From NCBI GenBank assembly GCA_946811695.1, contig OX328124.1:90308696-90372695 (forward strand): 64,000 bases of DNA. The letters run 5' to 3'. The position numbers and the translations under genes were made by a program. The stretch is from Gonocerus acuteangulatus (Eukaryota; Arthropoda; Insecta; Hemiptera; Coreidae). How positions within the stretch are numbered: the stretch's first letter is position 1; every line of letters starts with the position of its first letter. Positions 21,801 through 37,622 of the stretch are shown one piece after another. Below the pieces are notes generated by a model that worked only from the letters and a program-made list of their open reading frames with translations, did no database searches and was not told the origin of the DNA.

Positions 21801-24800
21801 TTAACTTTGTTTTTTCTTTTTTTGTCTTACTAGCTGACCCGGTGTCCCGAATAGCACAATAAGTATTAAAAAAAAAAAAAATATTAAAGAATCCACTTTT
21901 AGGCGGTACGAAGTTTGTCGGGTCAGCTAGTTGCTGAATAAAAATTAGCGAGAATAATGTAAGCAAATGTATAAATTCGACAGCACATATTGTACACAAT
22001 TATCATTTAAAATTAAATAGCAATAATTGATTACCTGTCTATAATTTCAACCTTTATTTCTTTATCCAAAATGAATTGTTCCAAATATTTTTTACCCACT
22101 TTATCCTGGCACTTTTCAACATAAAGGCCTGACAAAGAGCAATATACAGCCTGTAAAAATAAATATAAAATTATATAAAATAAATAAAAAGAGTATCTAT
22201 AACATTATAGTATAATGTTATAAATAATCTGTGAATATTGTACAAGCTCATAAGAAGGGAGCTAAAATAAATATATATTTCCCTATTTCACCATTAGGTA
22301 CTAACTACAGTAGAACCTCTCATATCCGACCTTCCCATAACCGACTCCTCCCGATATACGACCGATACCGTTGATTCACCGTACTCAACAACAGGTGAGA
22401 AGAAATCGACTCAGATGAAGACGAAACCACCAGTGACGACGTAGTGAGTCATTCTGCTGCTAAGGACGGCTTCGAAGTAGCGCTAAAATACATCGAGCAA
22501 CATCCAAATGCAACCCCAATGGATGTATTGTGGGCAAAAAAGTGGAGGGACACCTCCGCAATGTCGAGATCAACAAAATTAAAACAAAAATCCATAACTG
22601 AATTCTTTAAATAAAGTTGGTTTAAATTTTGTTCATTTTTTCAGAAGAGTAAATGTTTGAAATGTATATATCAACAGTTTCACAATTACAATAAAGTTGA
22701 ATAACAGTATGCACTGTACATTATACCTATTTTTATAACTTTGAAAGGTTTTTTTTTTTTTGTTTATCCCAATATCCGACCTTTTGGCCGTTCTGACCAT
22801 GGCCCGGTCCCGTCGTGGTTGGATATGAGAGGTTCTACTGTACTACTAATACAACGATCCATTTAAATATCCTTTTTACTAACTATGGCTAGAAGGCGGG
22901 TAATGAGCTTTATCTAAGGGGCTGTACTTAACGTAGTTCTTTCTATCCTTCCTTTACCCTAAGAAGCCTTAGACATATTTTGCAAGGAATGCAATGTGAC
23001 AAAGTAATCATTTCTCTTTTTATAAAATGATGTATAAAAAAAGTTAATAGATCGAAACAATTGGGGAATTCAAGTAATTTTTTAAATAATATAAATACAG
23101 TAGACTCTCCCTTATTCTTATCTGTCGCTCTCTCTAATCAGGCGTTCTCCGAGAGGAATGAGTGATGGATCTCAGAACTGGCCAGAGCTAAGTAACCATT
23201 CTTTATATATTATCTCAAATTTTTGCACTTATATGTACCATTATAATAATAAATTAATTTAAAAACAAACCCTAGCCTAACATATTTATGTCATCTGCTT
23301 AAAAATATAATGAAATGTCACCTGGTAAGGAAGATGAATATGTTGAGGAAGAATTTCTCGGCAATTTTCCAATTTCACTTCCTCAGTGAGCCCAAAGTCC
23401 ACAAAATTCACCTACAAAGAAAACAAAAGATTATTTTGTTTTATTAACTAAAACGGAGGCCCAGGGGCCGTGTGCGTTAAGGCGTGAGCACTTAACACTC
23501 CATGCCAAAGGGTCGTAGGTTTGATTCCCACTAGGGGTGGTGGCTTTTCTTTCGAAAAAAGAAAAAGCATCAGCCATATCCTGACTAGAAAAGGGTGGTA
23601 ACCTGTAGATAACCCGTCCTAAAATTCGTAGTTAATAATAAATGGACATTAAAATTGAATAAATAAATATTAACTAAAACATCAAAAAAATATTATTTTA
23701 GGAAGAATTAAGGGTCATTCCATGTCAAATCAACACACTTTTCGGACTTGATGTCTCAGATTTTCATGATTTTTGGTATACAGTAACATATCATAGACTT
23801 ATGAAAAAATACCAAATTTCAGCTAAGTAGCACAATTATTTGTTATGTTATTAATTTTTAAAGATTAAAATTTTTATGAAAAAGTGTCATTTTTTGGTAC
23901 CTTTAGATGCCTATAGGCTCGCAACCAGTGATGAAATAAACCTGGGAGTGGTTTCATCTTAAAGCTATTAAATGGGGCTTTAATATGATATGCCACAAAG
24001 TAGTGGTTGCATTAAAAAAAAATTGGAAATTTTAAATTTAAATCTTAAAATTCAAATTTCTCAAAAGTGGCAATTTTAACAATTTGAAAAAATTACCAAA
24101 AATGGTTTGTAATGTCTAAATACATATGGCAAAATTTTATCATCTCAATGGGATCAGGAGATACAGGGTTTCATAAATACACGTTTTGTCAAAAATACCA
24201 GAATTATTAGCGTTTCAGAAAATTTTGAATAGTTCATTGAATGAAATAAGCATTGGCTATTAGCTGTACATTTTTCTAATGGAGAAAGGTCACATAAACA
24301 GTGCCTCAAAAATACACATGTGTTATAATTAATGTATCAAATTAGTAAAATTATATTTTTTAATTACTAATTTTCTAAGCAGTGTGTAGGACACTAGAAA
24401 ATTAATAAAACCCAATGATTACTTTATTGTACCATGATTAGAAACCTCTATTTAAATCACTTCACCATCACTTCAAAGCAAAAGAACAAAGTGCATTTTT
24501 GAGACATACCAAGGAAAATCTCCTGGAATGTGAAGTGGCTGTCATTTGTGTCTTTTCTGAGAATTATTCCATCATTTTGCAAGATGAGGCACAATCATAT
24601 CATTGGTCAAATAGTCAGGCAACTACTCACCCTTTAGTAGTGTTTTTTAAGGAGAAAGAAATCAAACATTTAAATTTTGTAGTAATATCAAACTGCCTCA
24701 ACCACAACACTACGGTCTTCTACCTGTTTCAAACAAAGTTGATGGAATATCTGAAATGTAAGTTTCAAAGACCTCCCAAAAAAAATTTCTATTTTTCTGA

Positions 24801-27800
24801 TGGCTCTGAGGCCCAATACAAAAATAAAAAAAAACTTTATAAACTTGTGTAATCACAAGCAAGATTTCGGAGCTGAGGCTGAATGGCATTTTTCAGCAAC
24901 AGCACATGGCAAAGGACCAAGGGCTGGGGGCCACAGTAAAAAGTTTAGCAGCCAGAGCAAGCCTACAAAGACCGTATCAGGACCAAATTATGGATACAAG
25001 GCAACTGTTTGAATGGTCACATCAAAACATATCAAACATAGACATTGTATTTTTGAACCTTGAAGAATACATTAAAACTGAAGAACTGGCCAACCGGTAT
25101 ATATAGCTATACCTATTCCAGGCACCCAGAAATTTCATGCCTTAATACCTCAAATGTGGAACCAAAGTAAATGTAAAATTATTTTCTTCCGCAGTTGTTT
25201 CAAGCATATTTCCTGTTGTAAAGGACAAACAGCAGATATTATTTTCAGATATTAGTGGGTATGTAATATCAATCTATGGTGACACTTGGTGGTTGAGTTA
25301 TGTTCTGGATAAAGATGAAGACTGCAGTAAAGTGGAAGTTACATTCCTCTATCCTTCAGGTCCATCGCCCTCTTTATATATCCCACACCACCTGATATAC
25401 GGAGGATCCCTTTTGCAGACGTGATATGTTAAGTGAATCCTGTGACACAGACTGCCCGAACATATAGTTTACGAGACTGTGAAGTGAACAAATGTGTGGG
25501 TCTCTTCTAACGATTGAAGTCTCGATGAACTAATTTGTTAACTTTACTAATAATATTGGACTTTTAATGGTTTGTGCCTTTGTGACCTTTCTCCATTAGA
25601 AAAATGTACAGCCAATAGCCAATGCTTATTTCATTCAATGAACTATTCAAAATTTTCTGAAACGCTAATAATTCTGGTATTTTTGACAAAACGTGTATTT
25701 ATGAAACCCTGTATCTCCTGATTCCATTGAGATCCAATGATAAAATTTTGCCATATGCATTTAGACATTACAAACCATTTTCGGTAATTTTTTCAAATTT
25801 TTAAAATTGCCACTTTTTGAGAAATTTAAATTTTAAGATTTAAATTTAAAATTTCCAATTTTTTTTTTGATGCAACCACTACTTTGTGGCATATCATATT
25901 AAAGCCCCATTCAATAGCTTTAAAATGAAACCACTCCCAGGTTTATATCATCACTGGTTGCGAGCCTTTAGGCATCTAAAGGTACCAAAATATGACACTT
26001 CTTCATAACAATTTAAATCTTTAAAAATTAATAACATAAAAAATAATTGTGCTACATAGCTGAAATTTGGTATTTTTTCATAAGTCTATGATATGTTACT
26101 GTATACCAAAAATCATGAAAATCTGAGACATCTAGTCCGAAAAGTGTGTTGATTTGACATGGAATGACCCTTAACCATAACCTATAATTACTTGAGGTCA
26201 GATAATAAGAATTGAGATTTTTATTAGATAATAACTAAACATATAAGTGATTTTATCCTTCTTATCCTTTCGAGACTCTAAGCCACTTTTGTGCCAGTGA
26301 ACAGTAATGCCCCATGGACTGATAGCCACATTTTTGCCAAGGACATTTCTTCGCTGTGGGACTGAAAGCCACCGCTGTGACAGTTTCTGCGATATCTAGC
26401 AATAAGTTTTGTAAGCTCTAGTCACTCTTGTATCTGCTAGAGTTCATGAAAATGCAGTTTGAGCCTACTGAATGGGTGCTTCTCTCTGCTACCCGCTCTC
26501 TGCTCTCTTTGCATAGTTCGGTGGTCCCTTTGAAGGGCCTTATTTTTGTTTTACCAGTTGATGTATACATAGAGATAATATTCCGTAAATATTATACCAA
26601 TGCCAAGAAATTTGACTTCATAATATTAAAAAAACTTTTTAAAAAAAAAAACAAGTTTTCAAGCCCGCCATTTTCTGGTCAAAAGCCTAAGATGATAAAA
26701 TTGTGACTGAAAATTGTTTAAAGAAATAAATAATGAAATTGTATTGAGAAATGAGAAGAGATGGTCAGAGGAGGTAGTGCTATTTAATCCTGTACCAGAA
26801 GGGTTGAACTCTAAGCTTGTGAGGCTCGCCGTCTCGTAAGGGTTTAAACAAGTAGCTAAGAGGAAGATACAAAGTGCTATTGTTGTACCAGGACTAAGCT
26901 CATTGAAAATGAGGCTATGAAAAAGTTTGCCCATAGGTAAGAAGATTCATGAGAGAACGAAACCAAGCCTTTGCCAAGGTGGCCACTCTTTTGTTGTATC
27001 GCCCCTCCTTCTACATCTCTCTTCCAGTTGTTTTATTACTTTGAAATACATACACTCTGTAGGTAACATAACAGTGTACTACGCGAGCGGCCAGTACTTG
27101 GATAGAAAACCACTTTGTTGGCCAGATAAAAGGATGTATAACTTAATGCTAATAGCACTAATGCAACATGTCAGTAAATCACACTAAATTATACCCTTTG
27201 TAAAAAAATATTGTATTTCCTATCACTAGTAAGACACACTAGCTGGACTGAACAAGAGTGCAGGGCCGTCACAACAGTGGCGATGACATGTCATGTTACT
27301 GGTTGCTAAGAGCTAACTTTAAAGTACATCCAAAAAAAACTATATCGGTTACCAGATCATTAATCATGAACAGTACATATTAACAATTTTACTATAGTAA
27401 TATTATTAGTTAAACTATTTCTTTTTAATTATAGGTAAAACATCTTTAAGATATTTTTTTATTCTTTATGTCTTCATTATTGATTATTTTTTTTGTACAA
27501 CCAGCCAGCAACTTTGAATACCAAAGGTTGGCAAATGCTATCCTAGACTAATTAAATTTAACATAAATAAAGTGTTCTTTATTTATTTTTGCACTCCCTC
27601 ATAGGCAGACAAATATTTTAAAAAGGGGATAAACAAGAAATGTTTAAAAATAATTAATTTTATAAAAGGATAATAAAGACATACCCAAAAATATGAAATA
27701 AGAAGAAAGCAAATAAATTCAATAAAAAGTTTGTTATTCTTTAAATGAACATACCAGAATCATATCATTGTCATACAAATCAAAAACGGAAGCTCGAAGC

Positions 27801-30800
27801 CATTGGTTCTTTTTAGCACTAAATGCAACAACAAGCTGCCCAAAACAAGGTGGTGAGCTCAGCATTTTAAATTCATTAATAACTGACAGATGGTGAAGTT
27901 GGTCATTTAATGATTCAATAGTCTCATCATCATCTTCAGTGCCTGAAATAATTGGACATGGTATAAAATGTACATCATACACATAGAGTATATAACAGAG
28001 GATATTCAAATTAATTTTAAAACTGAAAAAACAATGATACTAAAAATGTAAAATTACTATGGAATTAGGAGGCTCAAAAATATTGAACAATGGTAGCAGA
28101 ATTCAAAATTTCTAAAAATATTACTAATTAAATATTTATTGTCAATGTACATAATTTAGTAAATTAATGAGTACATAATTTCAATATTTAAGTCTGCATA
28201 TATGTAAATGATGTTTAAGGAATCGAACTGAGTAAGGGGGTGGGAGAGGCAAATATAAGAGTGTTGCCGTACAAAAATGGCGACAATTACGAATGCGTAG
28301 TCCAAATGTTGATAGGTCATAAAAAAAATAAAACATACGAATCCGGAAGTCCGGGACTACGTCAGCCTCCAGTCAAAACTGAAATTTTGTGACATGGTTT
28401 CAAAATTCATGAGTTTTTTGTGATTTTCGTGCCCTATTTTCAATCAGTGCTATTCACTGTTCCCACGAAATTGAAATCTGCTTTAGCAAAGGCACATGCA
28501 CAGTATATTTCTCACAGTATCATCTACTCTCTTCTCAAAAAGATAAGGAGGGCCTAAGGAACGAGGTTTTGTGTGAATCCAACAAGAATAAAAAAAAAAA
28601 ATTATCTAAATAAAATAATTTGCTTTAATATAAATATGGATATGGACTCCAAATGGTTGAGACTTTTCAAAAGTTATGCATGCTCTGAAGTTTTTGATCC
28701 TTATCATGCAATCCCTCAAGAAAACACAGTTAAAGGAACACTTGACCAGTTTGTTGTTAAAAATCGTATAGAACACGGGCAGAATCACCTTTTGCTGCTG
28801 TAAATTTGGATATAAGTAATTAGACCTAAATAATTTTTCGTCTTACACCACCTTAAAGTTATTACCAAATTAAGGTGAGGTATACCCGAACTCATTCTTT
28901 TCATCAATAAACAGACCTAAAATCTTTTCTAAAAGAATATATTGACAAAATTCTCATTTCTTATTATATAGTTTAACTAACAGACTAAAATAGTTACCAG
29001 ATATACTAGGAAGAATAACATAGAAGGACGTTGCACTCAAGACGTGTGTGACTGTGACTGTTGACTTAGTGCCGATAGGGGGCAAGCTAAGTTTATTGAA
29101 TGACTCCTTGAAAAGTTCATCGGAATCATTAGTCCACTTATCTAAACAAATTTAAATAGTAATCAATAAAGGAAAAAGGTCATTAAACATTTGAACCTCA
29201 GTAATAATTCTTTTAAATTGAGTTTAAATCTGCTTCATAATTATGTAGTCATAAAATTACGACAGGACCTGTAATAATTGTTTTCATATAGAAGAATAAT
29301 CGCTAATATTTACTTCATTGGTATTTTTTTTTTTCTTTTTTTTGTGGAACTTCTACATTCAGGCCATTAGCACCAGGCTATTTATAGGATGCCAACCTTC
29401 CAGCGAAAAAAGGGTGGAGCAGGGAAGTCCTTCAATGTCCCCTGATATGAAGAAAATCAACCTGCTCCAGGCGAGATGAACTCGCATCTCCCAAATGAGA
29501 ACCCAAGGTGTTAGACCATGGTGACAAAGAGGGACATGACCACTATACTGGCCGAAGGCTATTAGAAGACTAGCCACATTCCAGACTATATACCCTCACT
29601 CTGATAGATGGATTGATTTTAATTCTTTGCGATCAATTCTGAAAAAAATATAACAATAATCCATGTTCACAATATTTAAAACATGGAAAATATAACGTAT
29701 TTGAATAGCATTATTAAGGCACAATTAAAAGGCTCTACTATAGATTTAATTAATTTTATACATTGTTAGAAACAGGCGACAACTATTTGTGTAAATGTTT
29801 CTGTTGATCACATGATTTAATATATATTTTCCTATTTTATTAAATAGCATGAAATATTATTATATATTCTCCTTATAAAATAATGACAAATGTGATACGT
29901 AATGACAAACTTTTGTTCATTATAAAATGGCTACAAAATACATAAAAGCACCTACTATTTTATTTATAACGAAGTACTTCGATATTTACCTTATTGTCAA
30001 AATATTATCAACCTAATTTTTGCAAACATTATGTATACCTGGAGCTGGTTTAGTATGTTCCTTCTGGCAGCTTGTTTTCCAACAGTATCCATTTCTAGCA
30101 AAAAAAGTGCATATCCTTTGATCATCAGTAGGATTATAATTTCCTGGAAAGGCTGACTTTTCATAGTCACCAGATGTAATTGATTCTGGATCCATAACTA
30201 ATAAAAATAAAAAATAAATTTAAAAAGTCCAACTCACAGTTTCCCGACTTATTTCTAGTGTCATTTGGAAATAGAAACAGTTATTATTTTGGCTAGACCT
30301 TTCATGAAAAAGTCCGACTCGCAGGAACTGCGTCATCTTAGCGCGGTTACAAACATCTCGAAGAAATGGAATAGATTAGCATCACAAATCACAGGAAACA
30401 ATTACAATACAATTATGTACTGAAAACGTACTTACTCTTCGACTACTGCTGAGAAGGCTCTATTCTAAACTAACAAACATTTTAAGTATCTTGTTTTACT
30501 AGCAAATTTGTTTTACTGTTATAATCAACTGTAAATATGTGCTTCATGGCGAATAAAATTCCATTCTGTCGTGGGTTAAAACTTTTTATAAAATAAGAAA
30601 TAACGATAACTTCAGTTGGAGGCTATGAGGAAGGTTATATAGATAGGAGAATTCAAAACAAAGTACGCATACGTCATCATGATTAGCCACAGCCCTCTTG
30701 ATTACCACAGCCACTCCAAACTTATTACCAATACCTTTCACCGTTTCTTAGCTTATTTTACTACAATACTAATTTTACTGATAAATGCAATTTAAAACAA

Positions 30801-31077
30801 GAAACAACCAATTAAAAAATGAGATAAACAAAGAGAAAAACCCTTTCAAAACAACAAAACAAACAGTTTTTAAGTTTTAAGCGCTTATATCTCTGATTGA
30901 CGTTGCCCCATGAATATTGCTTCAGAACCTTTTAGCACTTTCCTCCGAAGGAAAGTAGCTATTGAGGTTGCTCTCATGACGGAATTTTTGAAAAATTTCT
31001 TCAAATCTTTATCGATCCTTCCGACGGGGGGTCATTTTCGAGACACCGAAAATGACCCCCGTTAAAATTTATATATA

Positions 31078-31134
<57 letters not shown>

Positions 31135-34100
31135 TTATTTATTTTAGTTGTTCGCAGCTATAGCGAATCAACTGCTTCAACATAATAAATACAAGTACAC
31201 AAGATATTCATGTTTTGCCATGTGTAGAAGTTGTCTTTAATTTCTCACACAGTTGTATTTATATCTCATTTATGTGGAATAAAGTAAAATAAAGCAGATC
31301 AAATAAAAAAAAAGTAAAAAATTAAGTAAAATATTAGAAAAATTAAATAAATAGGGTTTATATTAAGTTATAAAGGTTTACTTTTTTAAGATAGTCCAAT
31401 AGGTGTCCTATGTAGTGACTGTCATCTGTAAGTAGTTCATGTATGTTGTGTGGGAGGATATCATTTTGTCTCAGTCTACAGTCAGTCAGGATGTGTTTAA
31501 TGGTGAGAGTTGTATTACAGTATTGACATGTTGGTCTGTCTTGTCTAGTCATAAGGTAAGAGTGAGTCAGTCGTGAATGGCCTATCCTCAGCCGGCACAG
31601 GACGACTTCTTCTCGTCTGTTACTTCTGCTGCTTGAAGGCCATTCATGAATTGTGTCTTTAATCTCTCGTAACTTAATATTTGTTGTCCTGTACCATGTC
31701 TCCTGCCACCTTTTTGTAATTATGGTCTTGGCCTCTGTCAATAAGTCCTGGTACGTCGAGTCGTGAATGTCTAGTTGGTCTTTTCGTGCTGCAAGTTTTG
31801 CTTGTATGTCGACTTCAGTACTAGGAGCAATGTCTTCGTGGCCAGGTAGCCAGTACATCGTTATAGTTTTGTTCAGTAGTGAAAGTTTGTTAAATATATG
31901 TATTGTTAAAGAATTGTCACTGTAAATATCCTGTAATGTTAGTAATGTGCTCAGTGAGTCAGTGCAGATTGTTATGTTTTTGTGGTTAGTGGTAGGTATA
32001 TTGTCTAATGCAAGTAGAACAGCGTGGAGTTCAGCTGAGTAGGAACTTGTCATTTGTGGTAGCCTCGACGTTATGATTTTTTCTCCCACTACAGCAGCTG
32101 CTCCGGTTCCCTCCACTGATTTCGAACCGTCAGTGTAGATGAAGAAGGTATCTGTGTTTTCCGTCAGTCGTGAGTAAAATGTGTTTTTGTAAAGATGTCT
32201 GGATGTTGGGTCGGTTTTGTTGAATTTCGTCAGTTCTAAGTCAATTTTTAAACGGCTTTTTGTCCACGGTATGTAAGTCGAATCAGGTTTTTGTAGAGGT
32301 ATAGTATGTTGTAGGTCAGAGTTATAGGTTAGGAATCTAACATGAAGGGGACGTTGTCTGCTTGTATAACGTTGATATAGATCTAAATAGGTTTGCTTTA
32401 TTGAATTTGGAGTACATGGACTATTTAGAAACTTACTTTTCAAAACAAACTTTACACAGTTGAACATACGTCTGAGCTCCAATGGTGGTTCTCCACTTTC
32501 TGCAAAGAGACTTACGGTTGGGCTTGACCTAAATGCACCAATTGCAAGACGTAGACCTGTTGTGTGTATTGGGTCCAATATTTTCAGTGTGCTGGTTCTG
32601 GCAGACGAATACACTACACTCCCATAATCCAGTAGAGACCTGGTATATGCTCGGTAGAATGTTAGCATGAGACGTCTGTCTGCTCCCCATTCAGTATTGC
32701 CAAGAATCCTTAATAGATGCAGAGATTTCTTACATCTATTAACGAGTTCCTTCAGATGGGGCACCCAGGTGAGTCTGCTGTCAAATATTAGTCCTAGGAA
32801 TTTGAGTGTGTTTGTTGCGTTGATTACTTCATTGCCTAAGTATAAGTCAATTTTTGGTATATGTCTTTGTCTTGTAAATATCGTATAGTGTGTTTTAATT
32901 GTTGAGAAATGTAGTCCGTTAGTAACGCTCCATTTTTCTAGATTTGCTATGTTTTGTTGAATTACATCTTTGGCATTGTCTATATTTCTTGTTTTAATAT
33001 ATATAAGCAAATCATCTACGTAAAGGCAATAACGCACCGGTAGAGAGACATGTTCTCGATCAGTGTCTATAGCTATTTTAAAGAATGTTGTGCTAAGTAC
33101 GCTTCCCTGTGGGACGCCATTTTCTTGCAGGAATTATTTAGACAACGTATTACCGATTTTCACTCTGAATGTTCTATTCGATAGAAAATTAATAACAAAA
33201 TTCAAGAAGTTTCCATGAATATTCCAATCAGATAATTTAGAAACGATTGTCCTACGCCAAACTGTATCATATGCTTTTTCAATATCAAAGGATACGGCTA
33301 GTATTGATTCTTTTTTAATAAAAGCATTTAGGATTTCACTTTCTAACCTCACAATGTGGTCCATGGTTGAATGATTTTGCCTGAATCCACACTGATAATT
33401 AGACAGAAGTTGATTCTTTTCAAGAAACCATAGTAGCCTTTTATTCAGAATTCTTTCAAATAGCTTACAGATACAGTTGGTAAGGGCTATCGGCCAATAA
33501 TTGTTGCACAGCGTTTGATCCTTGTTAGGTTTTGGTATGGGCACAATCATCGCTTCCTTCCAGCTTTCTGGATATATTCCAGTAATATAAGCTTTGTTGA
33601 GGTCCAACAGAGTATACAAACCTGCTGCTGGCAGATTTTTCAATATTCTATAACAAATTCCATCGCTGCCGGGGGTTGTGTACTTGATACGTGATAGAAT
33701 GAGTGTTAATTCGTTCATTGTGAGGGGTTCGTTAAGTGGGTGCGTCTGATGAGGTATTATGTTGAGAGGAATCCTTTCTAGACAGTTTTTATAATTTAAT
33801 GATTCGATTGATAATTTAGAATTTCCGGAAATTTCACTAAAATGTTGGCCAAAAATATTGCTAATTTCTACCGGAGATGTAATGATGGTATTATTGTAAT
33901 TTAGTGCGGCAATTGGAGATCGGTATTTTTTGTGTAATATTTTATTAATATTAGCCCAAATAACTTTTTGAGGCGTGCTTTTGTTAATAGATGTTAGAAA
34001 CTCCATCCAGCATTTCTTTTTGCTGGTTCTTATAATATATTGTGCCCTCGCCTTTTTACGCTCGTATTCTTGCAAGAAAGTGTTACACGGGTTATTGTTG

Positions 34101-34603
34101 AACTGCCGAAGTGCTTTCCTCCGTTCAGAAACTGCTATTTTGCATTCATCATTCCACCAGGGAACTGGTTTTTTCTTGTATGTAGTTGGTGTCTTCTGTA
34201 TTGACGCATCTGCTGCTGTTTTAATTAATGAAGTAAAAGAACCAATATCACCTAAACATGACTGGTCTATAAGAGTTAAAATTAAATTTTGAAATTTTTC
34301 CCAGTCTGCACTTTTAAAATTGTATCGAGGAATAGATTGAAAATTAATTTGGATTGTATCGAGGGTTATCATTATTGGAAAATGGTCACTTCCAAAGGAG
34401 TCAGAGCTGACTTCCCAGGAGAAATGAGTGAATATTCTTGGTGAGCACACAGATACGTCACTGTTAGTATATGTTCCAGTACGGGGGCTTAAATGTGTTG
34501 GTCGGTTAGTGTTAAGAGGAAGAAGATCGTTTTGTTCAAGTATAGTTTGTATTATATGTCCTCTAGTGTTAGTGGTCTGTGCTCCCCACATTCTGCTCTC
34601 AGA

Positions 34604-34701
<98 letters not shown>

Positions 34702-36717
34702 GTTAACACGATAGCGGCCAGAGTTTTTGTTTTTTCTTCACGAAACGTGGTACATAGCGTTCAATTAGCAAACGATTGAACGAGTTCGTTAACCATCAAA
34801 ATCGGTCCACCGGAAGGGGGGGGGGGTTTACCCCGAACCCACAACACTAATTTGACCATGCCAGCCGTAATATTGGTTATATTTCAACGAAACTTGGTAT
34901 TCGTAGTGGTAATCTAGAGAGAAAAGTGAGATGTAAAAATAAACTAAATCGGTTTACTAGAAGGGGGGGGGGGGGTTTACTTCGGACCCACAATACCAAT
35001 TTGCCACTACCAGCCGTGATTTTTGTTATATTTTGAAGAAACTTGGGATTCGTAGTGGTAATCTAGAGAGAAAAGTGAGATTAAACTAAATCGGTTCATT
35101 AGAAGGGGGGGTTTACTCCGGACCCTCAATACCAATTCGCCACTACCAACCCTGATTTTTGTTATATTTCAAAGAAAATCGGTATTTGTAGTGGTAATCT
35201 ACAGGTACAAATGTGTTGTAAAAATAAACTAAATCGGTTCATTAGGAGGGGGGTTTAATCCAGACTCAAATTACTAATATACTGATACCGGTCGTAATTT
35301 CTGCTGTATTGTAACGAAACGCGGTATACGTCATGGGTAACTCATGGGAAAGAAGTGTTGTAAAAATGAGCTAAATCGGTCAATCGGAAAGGGGGGGTTT
35401 ACTTTGTAATATATTTCAAGAGAATAGCCCACCAGACGTAGGTTTGCAAGGCCGCCGCAAGGAGCGCTATCTCCCACTAGAGGGCCTGTATCCTGTTCCT
35501 GCGTCAGATCAAAAGACGAAAATATGAAGTTTTTAGTATTTATTAAGTAGTGTTGTAGGTACCATGTGTAAACATAACTCTGGAAGCAAATTAATAATTG
35601 AACACTTACTCATTACAAAATTAAAAGAGAACTATTCATGTTTTTATTTTATTTATGTAGGATATTTTAAGCAAATTCTGGAAACCAGAAACCAAATTCT
35701 GAGGAAAGTGCTTAGTTATGCAGCTCCTGCGTGACGGACTTTTTGTAGAGAATTTAGCAAGCATTCGAATGGTCACCTTGCACTTACTACGATTTCCCAA
35801 CCGTTATCGATATATTTAAGCGGCCCCTACACGGTCAGTAATAATGACATTATCAGTAATGTCATTACTATTCAACTCTCGTCATTCCATATCATCATTA
35901 CAATGTACTTTTCTTCAGTATGCATTGTGATCTCCGTGACAGAAGCGTTTTGTTAATAATGGATCCTCGCAAAGTCGCCTGTGTAGCTATAATTGCAACA
36001 CTAGCCACAAAAAAACATGTGAAACGTTCGTAAAGGCCTTAATATGACACATATCCTTCCAATCGGGGCGTTTCCAAGTGTTCTGGGACCGAGGTTATGT
36101 GCAAAAAAGTTTACATTTTATTTTTATTTTGATAACCATTTTTCGCAAGTACCTTTTGAGATAATAAAATAGTCATTTATATGGTTAGAAAAAGGAGTCT
36201 TTCTTCTTTTGAAAGATTTCAATGACGTAAAAATCGGATTATCTCAAGGGGAGATATTGAATTTCAAAACGTCACATTACTTTTTCGATTACAAATTTTT
36301 ATTCTCTTCCAGACTGGGAAAAATCATTATTTTTTGTTTTCAATATTATTCACCACGTTAGGGTTTCTTGGGGTGCTGATTTTAAATCTGCTATTATTTT
36401 TGGTGTAAAAAAATGTATAATACTAGTTTGCTTGAAATGTAAGCATATTTTTGAATATATTTGACAAAATATAAATTATAGTTTAACGATTATAAATTCT
36501 TCTAATCTAGTCTATAAGACAAATGAATTGGTAAAAGAATCACGTCAACATTATTTTCTAAAGTCGATATAAAAAATAAAGCACTTTCAATCTATTTTAT
36601 ATCGTCGATACAAATGCAAAGTATCGAATGTGAAAAGTTGTTGGTACCTTATAGATTACTTTCTATATATTTTATTCTATGATATATTTTAATTAGACTT
36701 AATGCGGATTCGTTACT

Positions 36718-36776
<59 letters not shown>

Positions 36777-37551
36777 TTTATAAGTATAATGTTACCAAGG
36801 TAGAGTCATACATTTCAATTCATCTTATTTTTTGCCCTTTGCTACTCAATCTAGTTACACCTTTACATCTGTTTCATCTAGTTACAGCTCGAGATAGACT
36901 GAGTAATGACGTATTAATGATGTAGCGCTCCCTACACCATCATTACTAATGACAGTATCCCCTCCACTTTCAGTAATGATGAAGCCGAGATCAGAAAATC
37001 CGGATTCACATCATTACTGTTCGTCATTCCAACTTTGTCCACCTTACACTATCATTATTACTGTCATTTTGATAAGGTAATGTCATTATTACTGACCGTG
37101 TAGGGGCCGCTTTAGGAAAAATGTATGAAGATCCGAAAACATTTCATGTCTATTAATAAAATATTTTTTCCCATACTTCCTTAGCTCCAAATATAACCAA
37201 AATTTAAAAATCTTAGTTGGGATTAATTTCCAATATGTAAAAAATATTTCAATGATTCCACTTTACTCAAAAACGGTTACAGATATCGCCTTAAAAATGG
37301 TTTCATTCGTTTCCTATGTTAAGAAACTTATAAAACAAGTACCTGCAAGCATACAAACTCAAAAACGTAAGTGTTACGATTTTTTTTTTGCGTGAATTTC
37401 GCCCCAAACACTATCTTCCTGTGGGAGAATTCTGCTGGTTAACAAACTTGACCTTTCAAATTAGAAGACAGATTTTTGTACCAAATTTCATCAAAATCGG
37501 GCCATTTTTGAGCTTGCTAGAGCGTTAACAGACAAGCATATATATAAATAT

Positions 37552-37622
<71 letters not shown>

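Larger units (their letters stand above)
30933..35747 (+). repeat. Family-B repeat, nearly full, split in its (TA)n tract by a LINE
   Basis: The 5' part (30933-31080) begins AGCACTTTCCTCCGAAGG and ends GTTAAAATTTATATATATC. The 3' part (about 34700-35747) begins CTGTTAACACGATAGCGGCC, contains several units of about 150 bp and ends CTGCGTGACGGAC. The uninterrupted copy at 52.6-53.9 kb has the same two parts joined by a single TA tract, including the same GCATAT interruption. The LINE at 31131-34605 lies exactly between. Confidence 0.82.

Noticed and set aside
28573..28803. 76-codon plus-strand ORF ending TLDQFVVKN...
   Set aside because: Faint resemblance to a transposase tail only; no element ends or splice sites around it.
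34428..34714. ORFs made of alternating Ile-Tyr codons
   Set aside because: These and similar ORFs (7701, 9054, 11670, 39658, 55248 and others) are translations of (TA)n microsatellites.
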